From the NCBI GenBank assembly GCA_023393375.1, contig JAEWLI010000228.1, positions 1-23,859 of the forward strand: a stretch of DNA of 23,859 bases. The letters are read 5' to 3'. The notes beneath the pieces were generated by a model, which saw nothing but the letters and a program-made list of their open reading frames with translations, made no database searches and had not been told where the DNA came from. Made by a program: the position numbers and the translations under genes. Each line of letters starts with the position of its first letter. Within the stretch, counting starts at the first letter, position 1. Source of the stretch: Bacteroidota bacterium. GTDB lineage: Bacteria > Bacteroidota > Bacteroidia > Cytophagales > Cyclobacteriaceae. Shown here piece after piece: positions 22,934 to 23,859 of this stretch.

Positions 22934-23859
22934 CTATTTTGTAAGGATTACTTTACGTGTAACAGTACCTTTATTTGTGGCTATTTGAAAGAGATAAACA
23001 CCCGCAGGATAGTTACTTAAATCGACCATGTCAGATGAAGTTTCCATCAGCAACCTACCGTAAGCATCTGAAACTTTTATTTGCATTAGATTAATATCTC
23101 CTGAAATATAGATAATGCCATTGCTTGGATTGGGAAACAAGTTAATTTTAAGTTTCTGACCCGGAGTTTTTACATTTGTGACATTAGTAGCTCGAAAAAC
23201 AGGTCTCATCATGAGGCTGCCCTGATGGAAAGTACTGGGAGCAGAATCACTATATTTTTTCCATCCATCCTGTAAGTTTACATAATAATAAATCTTGTCA
23301 CTGGAATCATGGTTTCTATCATAACCAATCGTCAAATATTCGTCAATATTCTGTTCATAACCAATGTAAAACGTATCTCTGACGATCACAGGTGTACTTA
23401 ATCTATATCTGCTTAGCTCATTCAACCTGGAAGCCCTTTGAACCGAAAAAGTTTCTCTATACAAGGGATTGGTGCTGTTAAGATCATCCCAAACATGCAT
23501 GATAATGGTGGTAGAGGAAGGAATATGACTAAAATTCGGGAAATAAATATCAATATCCGTCAGCGTATCTTGTCCTTCCAGTACATACATATAGGCTAAT
23601 TTGCCTCCCCTTTTGCCAATCCCCATCGATATTTCGGCAAAACCATCATCATAAGCATAATAATCATCTAAGGTGACGTAAGCGCGTACCGTATTATTCA
23701 TGAGTAAATTCATCCGCTCAAACACCAGATCATGGGAAGCAAGATAAACCTTGGTTTCCAATGTAAGTCTGGTACTATCGGAAAATGACAAAATATGTTG
23801 ATGATCCAGTTCGTTTATCTGATCAATTAAGCGATAATCCCCGGGTGTAGGTAATGGAG
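22934..23859 (-). CDS. Type IX secretion cargo protein, partial (C-terminal sorting domain)
   Basis: The frame is open from the window edge to the stop at 22934; a TTG at 23789-23791 could be read as a start, but codons upstream stay open to 23859, so the gene continues outside. The last about 75 residues are a type A T9SS sorting domain: INLFPNPSNGIIYISG, then VSDAYGRLLMETSS, then LSNYPAGVYLFQIATNKG and a basic tail TVTRKVILTK. This signal directs export across the outer membrane by the Por system and is usually removed. The preceding visible part, about 230 residues, has beta-rich sequence with HVWDD, YYVNLQDGWKKY and similar segments; I do not recognise its domain. Proteins of this design are often secreted peptidases, and the part before the sorting domain may be a beta-sandwich accessory region; the catalytic part, if any, lies outside the window. 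Confidence 0.85.
   Translation of the reverse strand, partial: PLPTPGDYRLIDQINELDHQHILSFSDSTRLTLETKVYLASHDLVFERMNLLMNNTVRAYVTLDDYYAYDDGFAEISMGIGKRGGKLAYMYVLEGQDTLTDIDIYFPNFSHIPSSTTIIMHVWDDLNSTNPLYRETFSVQRASRLNELSRYRLSTPVIVRDTFYIGYEQNIDEYLTIGYDRNHDSSDKIYYYVNLQDGWKKYSDSAPSTFHQGSLMMRPVFRATNVTNVKTPGQKLKINLFPNPSNGIIYISGDINLMQIKVSDAYGRLLMETSSDMVDLSNYPAGVYLFQIATNKGTVTRKVILTK

Noticed and set aside
1..23859. Mobile elements, CRISPR arrays, toxin-antitoxin or phage-defence islands
   Set aside because: Looked for on both strands; no transposase, integrase, repeat-spacer pattern or defence protein was seen.

Overview
This is a chromosomal window from a member of the Bacteroidota. The lineage evidence is a cell-surface protein ending in a type IX secretion (Por) sorting domain (22934-23859), the 107-aa protein family typical of the phylum (8923-9246), promoters of the TTTG-N19/20-TAnnTTTG type (clearest before tRNA-Glu and gapA), starts without evident Shine-Dalgarno sequences, and AT-rich spacers. 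I cannot name a genus. The gene content is mostly housekeeping. I see no transposase, integrase, phage gene, CRISPR array or recognisable defence cassette, and I did not find a clearly new multi-gene system.

Layout. 1-273: 3' end of a GNAT/YoaP-type gene on the plus strand, apparently frameshifted in a T6 run and meeting hemN tail to tail. 257-2747 (minus): hemN (oxygen-independent coproporphyrinogen III oxidase) and a secreted GH5_8-like beta-mannanase. 2926-4987 (plus): an MscS-family channel and a small ABM-domain protein. 5035-8703 (minus): a 1222-aa soluble histidine kinase with about eight PAS domains. 8923-9246 (plus): a small conserved protein. 9241-12743 (minus): a co-directional set of EVE-domain protein, 507-aa exported unknown, pyrR and pyrB. 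12960-13967 (plus): family 9 glycosyltransferase. 13972-14088 (minus): a 38-aa lipoprotein. 14349-15395 (minus): queA. 15537-16787 (plus): MacB/FtsX-type permease. 16874-17902 (minus): recA with a strong terminator. 18134-19177 (plus): membrane-anchored zinc aminopeptidase. 19307-21057 (plus): a PhoB/PhoR-like two-component pair. 21461-21532 (minus): tRNA-Glu. 21795-22799 (plus): gapA. 22934-23859 (minus): a T9SS cargo protein cut by the window edge.

Functional links: pyrR and pyrB are a pyrimidine unit (PRPP-binding regulator/UPRTase plus aspartate carbamoyltransferase), the response regulator and kinase are a cognate pair, and the other genes look like independent units. Intergenic signals worth reading are four gene-end terminators (queA, recA, tRNA-Glu, gapA), two further plus-strand terminator hairpins just upstream of mscS and the glycosyltransferase with no gene in front of them, and a near-leaderless promoter candidate for pyrR that leaves little room for classical PyrR attenuation.
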